Assembly: GCA_026014515.1 (NCBI GenBank)
Contig: JAOZIG010000232.1
Span: 1 to 22,501 of the forward strand
Direction of reading: 5' to 3'
From: Candidatus Bathyarchaeota archaeon
GTDB lineage: Archaea > Thermoproteota > Bathyarchaeia > TCS64
Length of the DNA stretch: 22,501 nt
A program made the position numbers and the translations under genes. This document shows, in pieces, positions 1 through 9,475 of this stretch. Below the pieces are notes generated by a model that was not told the origin of the DNA, did not search any database, and saw only the letters and a list, made by a program, of their open reading frames with translations. Every line of letters begins with the position of its first letter. Position 1 is the first letter of the stretch.

Positions 1-143
1 CCCCACCCTCGAAAAAGCTTGGAAGCGGCTTATTTCAATAAAAACAGCCCCAGAACCGCCCAGATCACCTTCTAAATAGTGCAAAAAAGTGTATCAGTAA
101 CGGGGAAAAGTGTACACATACACGGGATAATGGCGACAAAAAC

Positions 144-166
144 TTGTTGATAAGGTGAGACTTATC
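144..166 (-). terminator. hairpin plus T-run at the end of the UspA gene
   Basis: On the minus strand GATAAG-(6 nt)-CTTATC forms a 6-bp stem that spans the uspA stop codon. It is followed about 5 nt later by a run of five T (144-140 region on the plus strand shows the matching A-run). Archaeal termination mainly needs the T-run, so the hairpin may be incidental. Termination here is inferred only from sequence. Confidence 0.35.
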
Positions 167-620
167 TTACGATTAGCACTGGACAGGGAGCATTACGCGC
201 AATCTTCTCAGCAATGCTTCCAAGAAGCCAGCTACTTACACCACCACGACCAGTAGCACCTACTACAACTAGGTCCGCCTTTTCCTTCACTACCTCACCG
301 ATGATCGCCTGTGCAACGTTTCCTTTCAGGAACCTTGTACTAACTTTCACTGATGCCTCGTCAAAGGCCTTACGGGTCTTTTCCATGACTTCTTCGCCGT
401 TCTTCTTGATCTCTTCCTCAGAATCTTCCTCAAGCTGACCGCCTAGGTCCATTGGACCGGGTGTGGTTGCTAGGTGAACGAAGGGGTGTAGTACGTGTAC
501 TAGGACTACCTCTGATTTGTTGTTTTTCGCTATCTCTGCGGCTTTCTTGGCTGCATGTAGGCTGTGTTTTGAGCCGTCTGTGGCTAGTATCATTTTCTTT
601 GGGAACTTTGTTTCTGACAT
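162..620 (-). CDS. universal stress protein, UspA family, ATP-binding type
   Basis: A 152-residue single-domain Usp protein, the usual family length. The N-terminal strand ILATDGS places Asp15 at the nucleotide pocket. The C-terminal half carries the ATP-binding signature G-x2-G-x9-G-S (Gly121, Gly124, Gly134-Ser135), so it belongs to the ATP-binding subgroup rather than the non-binding one. Usp proteins are cytoplasmic dimers linked to stress survival; a specific partner cannot be read from the sequence. The start is the ATG at 620-618. Upstream, an AT-rich inverted repeat (643-664) overlaps a plausible TATA element, hinting at regulation. The gene is divergent from the ribbon-helix-helix regulator at 748, which could control it, but that is inference. 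Confidence 0.93.
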   Translation of the reverse strand: MSETKFPKKMILATDGSKHSLHAAKKAAEIAKNNKSEVVLVHVLHPFVHLATTPGPMDLGGQLEEDSEEEIKKNGEEVMEKTRKAFDEASVKVSTRFLKGNVAQAIIGEVVKEKADLVVVGATGRGGVSSWLLGSIAEKIARNAPCPVLIVR

Positions 621-642
621 TGTTTCTCAAGCTCTCAGTCCA

Positions 643-664
643 GCTAAATGTAATTAAATTTAGC
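643..664. promoter_or_regulatory. inverted repeat in the uspA promoter region
   Basis: GCTAAAT-(8 nt)-ATTTAGC, 7-bp perfect arms. It lies 23-44 bp upstream of the UspA start and includes the AT-rich stretch most like a TATA box for that gene on the minus strand. It could be an operator; no regulator is proven. Confidence 0.35.
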
Positions 665-704
665 GTATACATTCAGTGACAAATAACACACCCCACCACA
701 ACGG

Positions 705-713
705 TTTAAAAAA
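705..713 (+). promoter_or_regulatory. TATA-like box for the ribbon-helix-helix gene
   Basis: TTTAAAAAA lies 35-43 bp before the ATG at 748. With the usual archaeal spacing, transcription would begin near 731-736 and leave a short leader. Confidence 0.4.
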
Positions 714-747
714 CATCAAATTGTACTAAAACTAAGAAGGCGTACAC

Positions 748-1320
748 ATGAAAGAAACCGACGAAACGGTAACAAGAACTTTCAGAGTAAACAAGGAATG
801 GGACAAGGCACTACAAGAACAAGCAGACTGGCAGGGAATCAGCGTAAGCACGTTAATCGACCAGATAGTACGCCGATACGTCATAGCTGAAAGATTCCAG
901 TTCAATGCCCCAGTAGTATCAATAGAAAACAAAGCATTCCAAAAAATAATACAAACACTAGAAGATGAAGAAATACAGAAAATAGGCTCCGAAACAGGGA
1001 AAATACTACCTGAAGAAGAACTATTACGGAGGGGACTCCCTCAAGAGTACGACTCATTCGTCTGGATCATGAAGGAAGTTTTCGGTAGATACGGTGGCTG
1101 GTTCAGCGTTGACCATTACAAGACTGAAACCGAAAACGTACTACATCTTAGACACTACTTGGGCATAAAATGGAGCACATACCTCCAACACTTCTTCACG
1201 GCTATGTTCACAAAAGACCTCGACATCATCACAAAAACAGAGACACGAGAAGAATCAGTAACCTTCTACATACCCAATAAACAAATAAAAAAAAATAAAC
1301 GCCTATTTTTGAGCCACTAG
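748..1320 (+). CDS. ribbon-helix-helix regulator with an uncharacterised C-terminal domain
   Basis: A 190-residue protein. Residues about 7-50 (VTRTFRVNKEWDKALQEQA then GISVSTLIDQIVRRYV) have the beta-strand plus two-helix pattern of CopG/Arc-type DNA-binding domains, with the typical ISVSTLI turn. Residues about 85-180 form a second domain with the run LHLRHYLGIKWSTYLQHFFTAMF. This resembles a C-terminal segment I recall from other archaeal transcription regulators (a histidine, then GxKWS, then an amphipathic helix), possibly a sensor or oligomerisation domain; that resemblance is from memory. The last 18 bp overlap the end of the convergent methyltransferase gene. It is probably a transcription factor; the target is unknown, with uspA upstream the nearest candidate. 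Confidence 0.8.
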   Translation: MKETDETVTRTFRVNKEWDKALQEQADWQGISVSTLIDQIVRRYVIAERFQFNAPVVSIENKAFQKIIQTLEDEEIQKIGSETGKILPEEELLRRGLPQEYDSFVWIMKEVFGRYGGWFSVDHYKTETENVLHLRHYLGIKWSTYLQHFFTAMFTKDLDIITKTETREESVTFYIPNKQIKKNKRLFLSH

Positions 1321-2085
1321 AACCATGCTAAAGGTATCAATGGTTAATTTTCGCTGATTAAGCCCACCATAAACCGCGATAAACCTCCACCCAGCATCAA
1401 TAAACTGCTCCTTCAACTCATGCAACGAGTAAATCCTATGATTAACCTCTAACCTGTCCAAGAAACGCAGGTCCTCACCCTCTTTCCGGTAATAGCTCCA
1501 GAAGTTGATCATCCTACTAGTCTCAAGATCAAGCTCCCTCTCCATGAGCATCACTATCCCATCATCACTGATAGAGAAATCATGTGCCTGAAACCTTCTA
1601 ACAAGATTATCCCGGTTCGCCGTATGCATCAAGAAAAACCCAGAAGCCTTGGTAAGGCTCAAACACTGCCTGAGAATACGTAGGTCTGTTTCCTCGTCCC
1701 AATACCCCATAGAGGTCCACATATTGATAACAATATCAAACGCCTCAAGGTACTCAGAAAGCACCTTCTCAACCTCCCTCATATCACCGACAATAAAACG
1801 AGTCCTATCAGAAACCCCCTCACGTTCAGCGTAATCCTTGGCGAACCCAATATACGAAGGAGACAAGTCAACCCCCACCACAGTATAACCAAGCTTCGCA
1901 AGAGGAACAGAGACACGGCCAATACCACAAGCCAAGTCAAGAACAAGCCCCCCATCAGGAACACCATACTCATTGAATATAGTAACAAGTCCTTCAATCT
2001 CCTCTGGGGTCTTCTCAATACGAGCCTCAAGTGAAGCCCGGAAAAGATCAGGTTCAGCTACAAACATTTTCTCTGTCCAGTGCAA
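1303..2085 (-). CDS. class I SAM-dependent methyltransferase
   Basis: A 260-residue Rossmann-fold methyltransferase. Motif I is LVLDLACGIGRVSVPLA (about residues 47-63), followed by VVGVDLSPSYIGFAK with the acidic residue that binds the ribose, then FIVGDMREVE and FDIVINMWTSMGYW as later motifs. The domain combines with a C-terminal beta-rich part (about 165-260), as in small-molecule methyltransferases of the Methyltransf_25/UbiE-like type. The substrate is not evident. The best start is a TTG at 2085-2083, because no in-frame ATG lies upstream and the encoded HWTEKMF segment looks native; the ATG at 2067 is the alternative. The gene is divergent from the GNAT gene at 2156 and shares about 70 bp of AT-rich promoter. 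Confidence 0.88.
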   Translation of the reverse strand: MHWTEKMFVAEPDLFRASLEARIEKTPEEIEGLVTIFNEYGVPDGGLVLDLACGIGRVSVPLAKLGYTVVGVDLSPSYIGFAKDYAEREGVSDRTRFIVGDMREVEKVLSEYLEAFDIVINMWTSMGYWDEETDLRILRQCLSLTKASGFFLMHTANRDNLVRRFQAHDFSISDDGIVMLMERELDLETSRMINFWSYYRKEGEDLRFLDRLEVNHRIYSLHELKEQFIDAGWRFIAVYGGLNQRKLTIDTFSMVLVAQK

Positions 2086-2155
2086 AGCATCACCAATACA
2101 TCAAAAGAATAAGATAATAATAAATCATCAATAAACACCCCTCATACCGAGCAAG

Positions 2156-2563
2156 TTGACCCAAATAGAGATCAACACAGACAAAACAAGACTAGACATA
2201 GACTTCATCCAATGGTTCCTCAACGAACAGAGCCACTGGGCAAAAAACCGAACACGAGAAACCATCGAGAAAAGCATCAAAAACAGCCTCTGCTTCGGCG
2301 CATACCATGAAGACAAACAAGTAGGCTTCGCACGAGTAGTATCTGATTACGCTACATTCTCATGGGTCTGCGACGTATTCAGCCACCCCGACTACAGAGG
2401 AATGGGCATAGGCAAGAAACTAGTACAAGCCATCAGGAACCATGAACAACTACAGGATGGACTGATGCTACTAAAAACCAAAGACGCTCACAAATTATAC
2501 TCACGATACGGAAACTTTGGCACCCCAGAGCTCATAGAAAGATTCATGCAACAAAAAAAATAA
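2156..2563 (+). CDS. small GNAT-family N-acetyltransferase
   Basis: A 135-residue protein covering most of one GNAT domain. Motif A is seen as VCDVFSHPDYRGMGIGKKLVQAI (about residues 71-93), containing the R-G-M-G-I-G pyrophosphate loop that binds acetyl-CoA. The end (LLKTKDAHKLYSRYGNF) matches the late motif of RimI/YpeA-like enzymes, where a Tyr near the end acts as general acid. The start is a TTG: an in-frame TAA sits 24 bp upstream and no ATG lies between. Codons are A/C rich and poor in T, like the 12-17 kb block. The acceptor substrate is unknown. It is divergent from the methyltransferase. Confidence 0.85.
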   Translation: MTQIEINTDKTRLDIDFIQWFLNEQSHWAKNRTRETIEKSIKNSLCFGAYHEDKQVGFARVVSDYATFSWVCDVFSHPDYRGMGIGKKLVQAIRNHEQLQDGLMLLKTKDAHKLYSRYGNFGTPELIERFMQQKK

Positions 2564-2626
2564 TGGACAAACAATATTCTCTCTAAACGCAATTTAGTAC
2601 AGCCACTATCATTAATTACATAAAAT

Positions 2627-2636
2627 AATATATACA
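2627..2636 (+). promoter_or_regulatory. TATA box for the coiled-coil membrane protein
   Basis: A run of alternating A/T (AATATATACA) lies about 28-37 bp before the ATG at 2664. This is the spacing expected for a leaderless or nearly leaderless archaeal mRNA. Confidence 0.5.
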
Positions 2637-2663
2637 AATATTACACACTAAATCTGAATAAAC

Positions 2664-3536
2664 ATGAGTTTTCTAAAACCTCTAATAATTGCCGGACTCC
2701 TAGCCACAGCAGGAGGATTTGCATCAGATTTCCTATGTAATAACCTCGGACCTGCAGTTTACAATGGTTTCCTCGTGTTTGAGTATGGGGAAGGAGAAAA
2801 CCCAGTAAACAACATTGTCTTTACCGTAGATTCACAGATAGCAGGTAATCTAATCATAATAGATGTGCCTTCTCCATGGAGCTATACACACGAAGGAGAC
2901 ACACTCACACTTAGCGGAGGCTCTCTAAGTCCCGGATCCTCAGTGAGAGTGACTGTCTCTCTCAACAAGTATTATGATGAAGGCGAATACTCAGCCAGAT
3001 CAATGGCAACGACTACAATGGGTGATAAAATACAGTCCACAGGATCGTTAGCTGTGGGTAATCTATCCCCTTTGACCATTGTAGAGACAATGTCCACATA
3101 TAGAGTGCCTTTAGCGGGTTTCGTTTTGGCCCTTGGTGCCACCGAGTATTTCCTTACGAGCCGAATACAATTACGTGACCCTATGCAAGATGTCTGGCGA
3201 CTGGTAGAGGAATTGAAAAAACTTGAAAAAGAAAAAGCTAGAATGGAAAAGGAGCTTGAAGATAACAGGAAGCAAATAGAGAAAATAAAAGATGAAATTA
3301 AAAGGGATGAACAGCTTCGCGAGAGTATTGAGGACGACTACGATGGAGAAGGATTTGGCGCTCCCTCGTTTGCGACGAACCTCAAGAAGGAAATCGCCGC
3401 CAAAAAACTTCGCGTAGCGGAGCTTGAGAACCTCGATAGATACCACCAATCAGAGCTAAAAAAACTAGAACAAAAGATATCAAACCTCAAAGCGGAGATG
3501 GAACGACTTCAAAGAGGTTCCTTACCCCCCATTTAA
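2664..3536 (+). CDS. membrane-anchored protein with extracellular beta-sandwich and cytoplasmic coiled coil (unknown function)
   Basis: A 290-residue protein with no family I recognise. Residues 4-20 are a hydrophobic signal-like segment. Residues about 35-130 look like a CARDB/DUF11-type beta sandwich (NIVFTVDSQIAGNLI, then LTLSGGSLSPGSSVRVTVSL). Residues about 148-168 (VPLAGFVLALGATEYFLTS) form a transmembrane helix. Residues about 180-285 are rich in E/K/L heptads (ELKKLEKEKARMEKELEDNRKQ and onward), a long charged coiled coil broken by a Gly-rich turn near DDYDGEGFGAP. The predicted topology is sandwich outside, coiled coil inside. This would suit a structural or scaffold role at the envelope. 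It is convergent with the rRNA operon, and its own TATA box and ATG agree. Confidence 0.75.
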   Translation: MSFLKPLIIAGLLATAGGFASDFLCNNLGPAVYNGFLVFEYGEGENPVNNIVFTVDSQIAGNLIIIDVPSPWSYTHEGDTLTLSGGSLSPGSSVRVTVSLNKYYDEGEYSARSMATTTMGDKIQSTGSLAVGNLSPLTIVETMSTYRVPLAGFVLALGATEYFLTSRIQLRDPMQDVWRLVEELKKLEKEKARMEKELEDNRKQIEKIKDEIKRDEQLRESIEDDYDGEGFGAPSFATNLKKEIAAKKLRVAELENLDRYHQSELKKLEQKISNLKAEMERLQRGSLPPI

Positions 3537-3616
3537 AGGACTAAACAATTCTATGTGAAATACACTAAACCTAGTCCAGCTCAAATCGTGATAAATATGA
3601 TAAACTAGATAACTAA

Positions 3617-3636
3617 AACCTAGCTCACGCTAGATC
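3617..3636 (-). terminator. hairpin downstream of 23S rRNA
   Basis: On the minus strand CTAGC-GTGA-GCTAG forms a 5-bp stem capped by a GNRA tetraloop, followed by GGTTTTAG and AT-rich sequence. It lies past the 23S processing stem and before the convergent coiled-coil gene, so it is placed well to be the end of the rRNA transcript. Confidence 0.4.
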
Positions 3637-3665
3637 AATTTGCTGTATGAAAATACGATGGCAAA

Positions 3666-3680
3666 CCATGTACGGCTCCG
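3666..3680 (-). other. 3' strand of the pre-23S rRNA processing stem
   Basis: On the minus strand this reads CGGAGCCGTACATGG. It pairs with CCATGTATAGGCTCCG at 6724-6739 on the other side of the 23S gene: seven pairs on each side of a small asymmetric internal loop. Archaeal 23S precursors are held in such stems and cut there. Confidence 0.7.
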
Positions 3681-3709
3681 ATTTCTCCTATGAGAACAAT
3701 AAATCAACT

Positions 3710-6697
3710 TCTTAAGCTGGTGTTTTTGAGCTTTTGGGGAATGTAGGCTGAATACCTCGGCCAAAGCCTTGGCACGTACACCCCATTTCCATCAAACCGG
3801 TCTTCTACCGGCGCTCTCCAACCCGAAGGTACGGAAGTCTATTTTTAGGAGAGGCTTCGAGCTTAGATGCTTTCAGCTCTTATCCTACGCGGCGTAGCTA
3901 CCCGGCGGTGCCCTATCGGACAACCGGTTCACCAGAGGCCACAGCGTGATGTTCCTCTCGTACTAATCACCCTTTCCCCTCAGACTTCCAACACTCCCAG
4001 TAAATAAAATCCGACCTGTCTCGCGACGGTCTAAACCCAACTCACGATCCCTTTTAATAGGCGAGCAGCCTCACCCTTGGCCCCTTATGCAGGGCCAGGA
4101 TAGGAAGAGTCGACATCGAGGTACCGAACCGCGAGGTCGATGCGAACTCTCGCCCGCGACAAGCCTGTTATCCCCGGGGTAACTTTTCTGACACTACCAA
4201 CCCTCATCAATAAGGACCTGATAGCTCGTTAAGCCTGGCTTTCACCTTCGGAAATCCTATTGTTAGATATCCGATCAATCTAGCTTTTGCCTTTACACTC
4301 TACGAAGGGTTTCTGTCCCTCCTGAGCTAGACTTTGGGCCCCCTCGATTCCTTTTCAAGGGGGTGCCGCCCCAGCCGAACTGCCCATCTGCCGATGTCCC
4401 AGAAATTAATCTTGGTAAGAGAAGTAGTCACAAATGTGTGGTGTTCCATTGATGCCTCCTACGTACCCAGAGATACGTACTCATTGGCTCCCACATACGC
4501 TCTGCAAAAGCAACCGCTTCTCAACAACAGACTGCAGTAAAGCTCCACGGGGTCTTCTTGTTCCACTGGAAGTCGCTGGACTGTTCGTCCAGCAGGTGGG
4601 TTCACCGGGGTCTAAGCGGGGACAGTGGGGTCCTCGTGGATCCATTCATGCACGTCGTAACTTACACGACAAGGCATTTGGCTACCTTGAGAGAGTCAGA
4701 GTTACTCCCGTCGTTTAGCGGCCCTTAGCCCGGTTGAAATCAGGTTTCAGGTACCACCACTGGACAGGATTCAATAACCGTACACACCCTTACGGGCTTG
4801 CGGTTACCTATGTTTTTATTAAACAGCCGGAACCCCCATGTCACTGCGACCTGCCATGCCATCTTTCGAAAACACAGCAGGCATTCCTTATACCAAAGAT
4901 ACGGAACTAATTTGCCGAATTCCCTCGCTTAGATTGTCCCCGACACGCCTTGGGCTACTCACCCTGAGCACCTGTGTTGGTTCTGGGTACGAATACAGAA
5001 GATCCATCCAACATGAATTTTCACGGAGTCCAGGGTACAACTGAACCCTCCATACGGAAGGCTATTCCTGATTTCTTCTAGTTCTCACCATTACGGTACT
5101 CCCTAGAGTTATGCAGTTAAACAGAGCGACAACTCTGCTCAATCTTCCCCGAACTGTCATCTGTTGGCTTAAAGTTACCTTGTGTACTTCTGTAGCATTG
5201 GAATATTAACCAATTCCCCTTTCGAGCAGTCATTTTAGCGCTGCACTTAGGATCGGCTAACTCCAGGCTGACGACGCATTGCCTGGAAACCCTTGCTCTT
5301 TCGGCGATCGGGATTCTCACCCGACTATGCTGTTACTACCACCGGGATCTGCAATCCCTGCACGGTCCACAAGAAGTTACCCCCTTGCTTCCGCCCATGC
5401 GGGACGCCTTCCTACCACAATTAATAATGCCTAAGGTATCGGCACCTGGCTTGAGACCCGTCCATCTTAGGGGCCCCAATCCTCGGCGGGTGATCTGTTA
5501 CGATTTCTTTAAAGGTTAGCTGCTTCTAAGCTTACCTCCCCGCTGTTTTAGGATTACGACGCCCTTTGATTTATCACTTAGCCAGGATTGAGGGGCCTTA
5601 ACCTTAGTCTGGGTTGTCCCCCTCCCGGAGACGTAGCTTAACCACGCCATCCCGTCTCCCAGGTTCTTCAACGCATGCGTATTCGGAGTTTAAAAGGTTG
5701 GTGAAGGATTTCTCCTCCGTGCCACCCGATTAGTGCTCTACCCCGCAAGCAGTCTCCCCTGAGGCTATGCTGCGACATACTTCGGAAGGAACTAGCTATC
5801 ACCAGGTTAGATTGGTCTATTGCCCCTTTTCCCAGGTCAGATAAATGAATTGCATATCAATACTATTGCGGGCCTCCATCAAGCTTTCGCCTGACTTCAC
5901 CCTGCCCAGGAAAAGATCACCTGATTTCTAGTCTCACCCACGTGACTCCGGGCCATTTAAGACCCAGCGGCTCGCCTTACGGCTGCCCGCACTTTGGTTT
6001 CCCTAAGATTACGATAACGTCTTAGTCTTGCCACATAGATGAACTCCCCGGTCCGTGATTCGAAACGGAGCATAGAACGCTGGTCCGCCTCATCCTAATG
6101 ATATGTTACCATATCTTCGTTCTGAGGTTTCAACCCTTTTGCGCCCTAACCGTCTGTAACTGTGTGATTTCAGGCACTTTTAACGCCCCTCTCGGGGGAC
6201 TTTTCAACTTTCCGTCACCGTACTAATACTCTATCGGTCTTGAGTTGTATTTAGCCTTGGAAGTTAATGCCTCCCACATTCACACTGCATTCCCAAGCAG
6301 TGCTACTCTGGAACAAAGAACGTTCCTCTCAACTTGCGTCTACAGGACTATCACCTTCTACGGTGGAGCTTTCCAGAACACTTTGACTTCGTTGAGTAGG
6401 ATCTATCTAAGCCCTTACACCACATCTACAATGCATTACTGCACGTATTCAGTTTGAGCTGTTTCCTGTTCGTTCGCCACTAATAAGGAAATCACTATTG
6501 TTTTCTCATCCTCCCCCTACTAAGATGTTTCAGTTCGGGGGGTTCCCGCTCCCATAAGGAGCACATGAGGAAGTCCTATTCAGGGATCTCCGGATCTGAG
6601 ACTGCCTGCGTCTACCCGGAGCTTATCGCAGCTTGCCACGCCCTTCATCGGCACTCAAGCCTAGTCATCCATCACACAGCGTAGTAACCAGCAAAAT
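3710..6697 (-). rRNA. 23S ribosomal RNA
   Basis: Recognised from conserved blocks read on the minus strand: the 5' domain GATGAAGGGCGTGGCAAGC (about 6630), the peptidyl-transferase ring near 4165-4200, the sarcin-ricin loop AGTACGAGAGGAAC (about 3951-3965), and the 3' end near 3710-3730. The length of about 2,990 nt is normal for archaea, so no large intron is present. The ends are set by the terminal pairing of GCTGGT and ACCAGC and are good to roughly 10 nt. The gene follows 16S in the same transcript. No 5S gene is found in the 170 bp downstream. Confidence 0.96.
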
Positions 6698-6723
6698 CTT
6701 TTTACTGTTCCCACAGCTGGAGT

Positions 6724-6739
6724 CGGAGCCTATACATGG
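6724..6739 (-). other. 5' strand of the pre-23S rRNA processing stem
   Basis: Complementary to 3666-3680 across the whole 23S gene (see that entry). It sits 27 nt ahead of the mature 23S 5' end. Confidence 0.7.
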
Positions 6740-6840
6740 CTTCATCGCCAATTCCCGGGATGTCCAATCCCAGGGCGGCTATGCCCTTCACCCCCAACTT
6801 TATCGTTGGGTGTTGCACGTTTTTTTTGATTTTGAGTTTT

Positions 6841-6864
6841 GGGTCGAGCATGACCTTCCTCGCA
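6841..6864 (-). other. 3' strand of the pre-16S rRNA processing stem
   Basis: On the minus strand GCGAGGAA, a short linker, then TGCTCGACCC. These pair with TTCCTCGC and GGGTCGAGCA at 8431-8455. Together they give an outer 10-bp and an inner 8-bp helix separated by an asymmetric internal loop, resembling the bulge-helix-bulge cut by the archaeal splicing endonuclease. I could not resolve the exact 3-4-3 geometry. Confidence 0.7.
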
Positions 6865-6879
6865 CATTCCGTATTTGTC

Positions 6880-8379
<1,500 letters not shown>

Positions 8380-8762
8380 GTATTTTGATCGCAATCGTAC
8401 TTTCTACTGTGTAGTTAAATTTAGAATTAAGCGAGGAAATCTTCCTGCTCGACCCTTCTCAGACACGAAGACATTCCTGTCTTTATTCGCGTCTTCATAC
8501 ATTTACCCGCTACTGGAGCCCGATCCATCATCCACAGGCAAACGCCTTTGTCAGACCGGAGCCGCCGACTATGAGCGGATGCGATTTCTCGCACCACCCC
8601 TACCACATCGTATGAATAAAAACGTTACTCTTTTCGATGCGAAAGATATAATAAGGGAGAATATATCCCGCAACCCGTAATTTTTTGGTTTATTGTCAGA
8701 AAATGGTGTGACATTCTTTGACGATAGTGAACGAAAAAACGGGTAGGTTTGGACAATTAAAA
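8380..8762 (-). promoter_or_regulatory. rRNA leader and promoter region
   Basis: Gene-free stretch between the PadR stop and the 16S 5' end. From PadR onward on the minus strand: a T6 run (8734-8739 on plus as A6) suited to end the PadR transcript, then TATA-like elements at about 8659-8669 (GGGATATATTC), 8645-8654 (TTATTATATC) and 8613-8622 (CGTTTTTATT), then about 220 nt of leader with the 16S processing strand. Which TATA is used cannot be decided by eye; more than one may be active. No credible protein-coding ORF is seen here; the plus-strand open frame across it is a by-product of the RNA sequence. Confidence 0.55.
8431..8455 (-). other. 5' strand of the pre-16S rRNA processing stem
   Basis: On the minus strand GGGTCGAGCA, a 7-nt loop strand, then TTCCTCGC. 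It is complementary to 6841-6864 beyond the 16S 3' end. It lies about 55-75 nt before the mature 5' end. Confidence 0.7.
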
Positions 8763-9281
8763 TCACTCTGGATCTTCAGAAATATGTGATTTCTCCATTT
8801 TTTTACGATTTAGCTTATCAAGCTCATCACGGAGAAACTGCTCATATTTTTCCTCAAAATTGCGTTGCACACTAGGAGAACGATTTGTCAACTTATCCCA
8901 AGCTGTTGTCGATACGCTGCTGATCTTATCAATGGCCTCATCCGCTAAAAATTTTCCAGCCGCAAACATGGACAAACCAAGTTTATTCACAAGAGTAAGC
9001 TGCCCCTCAAGCTCTTCTTGGAACTCGTCTTTCTTGGATAGTTCTTCTAAGCCATCCTCGGTGATCGTAAATTTACCGCCATCAAGCTCCTGTATTAATC
9101 CGTCTCGTACAAGCCTTCCTAAAAGAGGATAAATCAACCCAGGGGATGGTGCCCAGTCGCCTTCGCTTCTCTCAATGGATTCATCGATAATATCTTTGCC
9201 AGTTAGTTCGTTCTCGGATAATAGGTAGAGCACATAGTATCTTGTGAAGCCCCTTGGTACTTTTCCTGGTGACTGTGACAT
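8763..9281 (-). CDS. PadR-family transcriptional regulator
   Basis: A 172-residue protein. Residues about 11-80 form the PadR winged helix: FTRYYVLYLLSENELTGKDIIDE, then the recognition region WAPSPGLIYPLLGRLVRDGLI with the family's SPGxIYPxLxRL signature, then the wing GGKFTITEDGLEEL. Residues 85-172 are helical and charged, suiting the dimerisation domain, but longer and more Lys/Glu-rich than in the shortest PadRs. The start is ATG at 9281. An 18-bp perfect palindrome directly abuts the gene's own TATA box, so autorepression is likely. It is divergent from the TRAM-like gene at 9476 and lies just upstream of, and on the same strand as, the rRNA operon. The ligand is unknown. Confidence 0.92.
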   Translation of the reverse strand: MSQSPGKVPRGFTRYYVLYLLSENELTGKDIIDESIERSEGDWAPSPGLIYPLLGRLVRDGLIQELDGGKFTITEDGLEELSKKDEFQEELEGQLTLVNKLGLSMFAAGKFLADEAIDKISSVSTTAWDKLTNRSPSVQRNFEEKYEQFLRDELDKLNRKKMEKSHISEDPE

Positions 9282-9318
9282 GCGTTAGCCCTCTATTCGC
9301 GTTACTATGAGAGTAGAA

Positions 9319-9327
9319 GAATATAAG
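9319..9327 (-). promoter_or_regulatory. TATA box of the padR gene
   Basis: CTTATATTC on the minus strand, about 38-46 bp before the ATG, predicting a leader of about 15 nt. Its upstream edge (where TFB would bind) is occupied by the palindrome at 9328-9345. Confidence 0.5.
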
Positions 9328-9345
9328 CATATCACTAGTGATATG
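9328..9345. promoter_or_regulatory. perfect palindrome, likely PadR operator
   Basis: CATATCACTAGTGATATG, 9+9 perfect dyad immediately upstream of the padR TATA box. A dimeric PadR bound here would block the TFB/TBP site. A related imperfect copy lies 64 bp away at 9392-9409. The binding assignment is inference from position and symmetry. Confidence 0.6.
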
Positions 9346-9391
9346 AGGATTTTTGGTGTAAGGATGAATAAAAAAAGACCGTGTTTATCCA

Positions 9392-9409
9392 AATATCACT
9401 AGTGGTTTT
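9392..9409. promoter_or_regulatory. second, imperfect copy of the palindrome, upstream of the TRAM-like gene
   Basis: The core ATCACTAGTGGT shares 11 of 12 bases with the 9328-9345 site, with flanking AA/TT symmetry. The centres are 64 bp apart, close to six helical turns, so two bound dimers would lie on the same face of the DNA. It sits just after GTTTATCC (9383-9390), a possible TATA for the plus-strand gene, so occupancy could repress that gene as well. Confidence 0.5.
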
Positions 9410-9475
9410 GAAGTAATTTACCACATTAATTAAATAATCCAACATAAAATGTCTATGTGATTTAAATTGTATAAT

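Larger units (their letters stand above)
6698..6879 (-). other. 16S-23S internal transcribed spacer without tRNA
   Basis: About 180 nt. It contains the 3' strand of the 16S stem (6841-6864) and the 5' strand of the 23S stem (6724-6739). Two hairpins lie between them: CCCAAC-(6 nt)-GTTGGG at 6793-6810, and a strong stem with a 5-nt loop and about eight pairs at 6754-6775. No tRNA T-loop or acceptor stem is recognisable, although tRNA-Ala is often found at this place in Euryarchaeota. Confidence 0.75.

Noticed and set aside
2..79. Possible 3' end of a plus-strand gene at the left edge (25 codons ending in TAG at 77-79)
   Set aside because: Two other forward frames are also open for part of this stretch. 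Only about 25 codons are available, so coding cannot be separated from chance.
110..117. Palindrome GTGTACAC near the left edge
   Set aside because: Only 8 bp, with no promoter near it and no second copy; expected by chance.
3540..3665. 5S rRNA after 23S
   Set aside because: The stretch is AT-rich with no 5S-like helices or conserved CCGAAC segment.
6740..6800. Degenerate tRNA-Ala in the 16S-23S spacer
   Set aside because: No T-loop GGTTCRA, no anticodon arm and no acceptor pairing; the paired parts form two independent hairpins instead.
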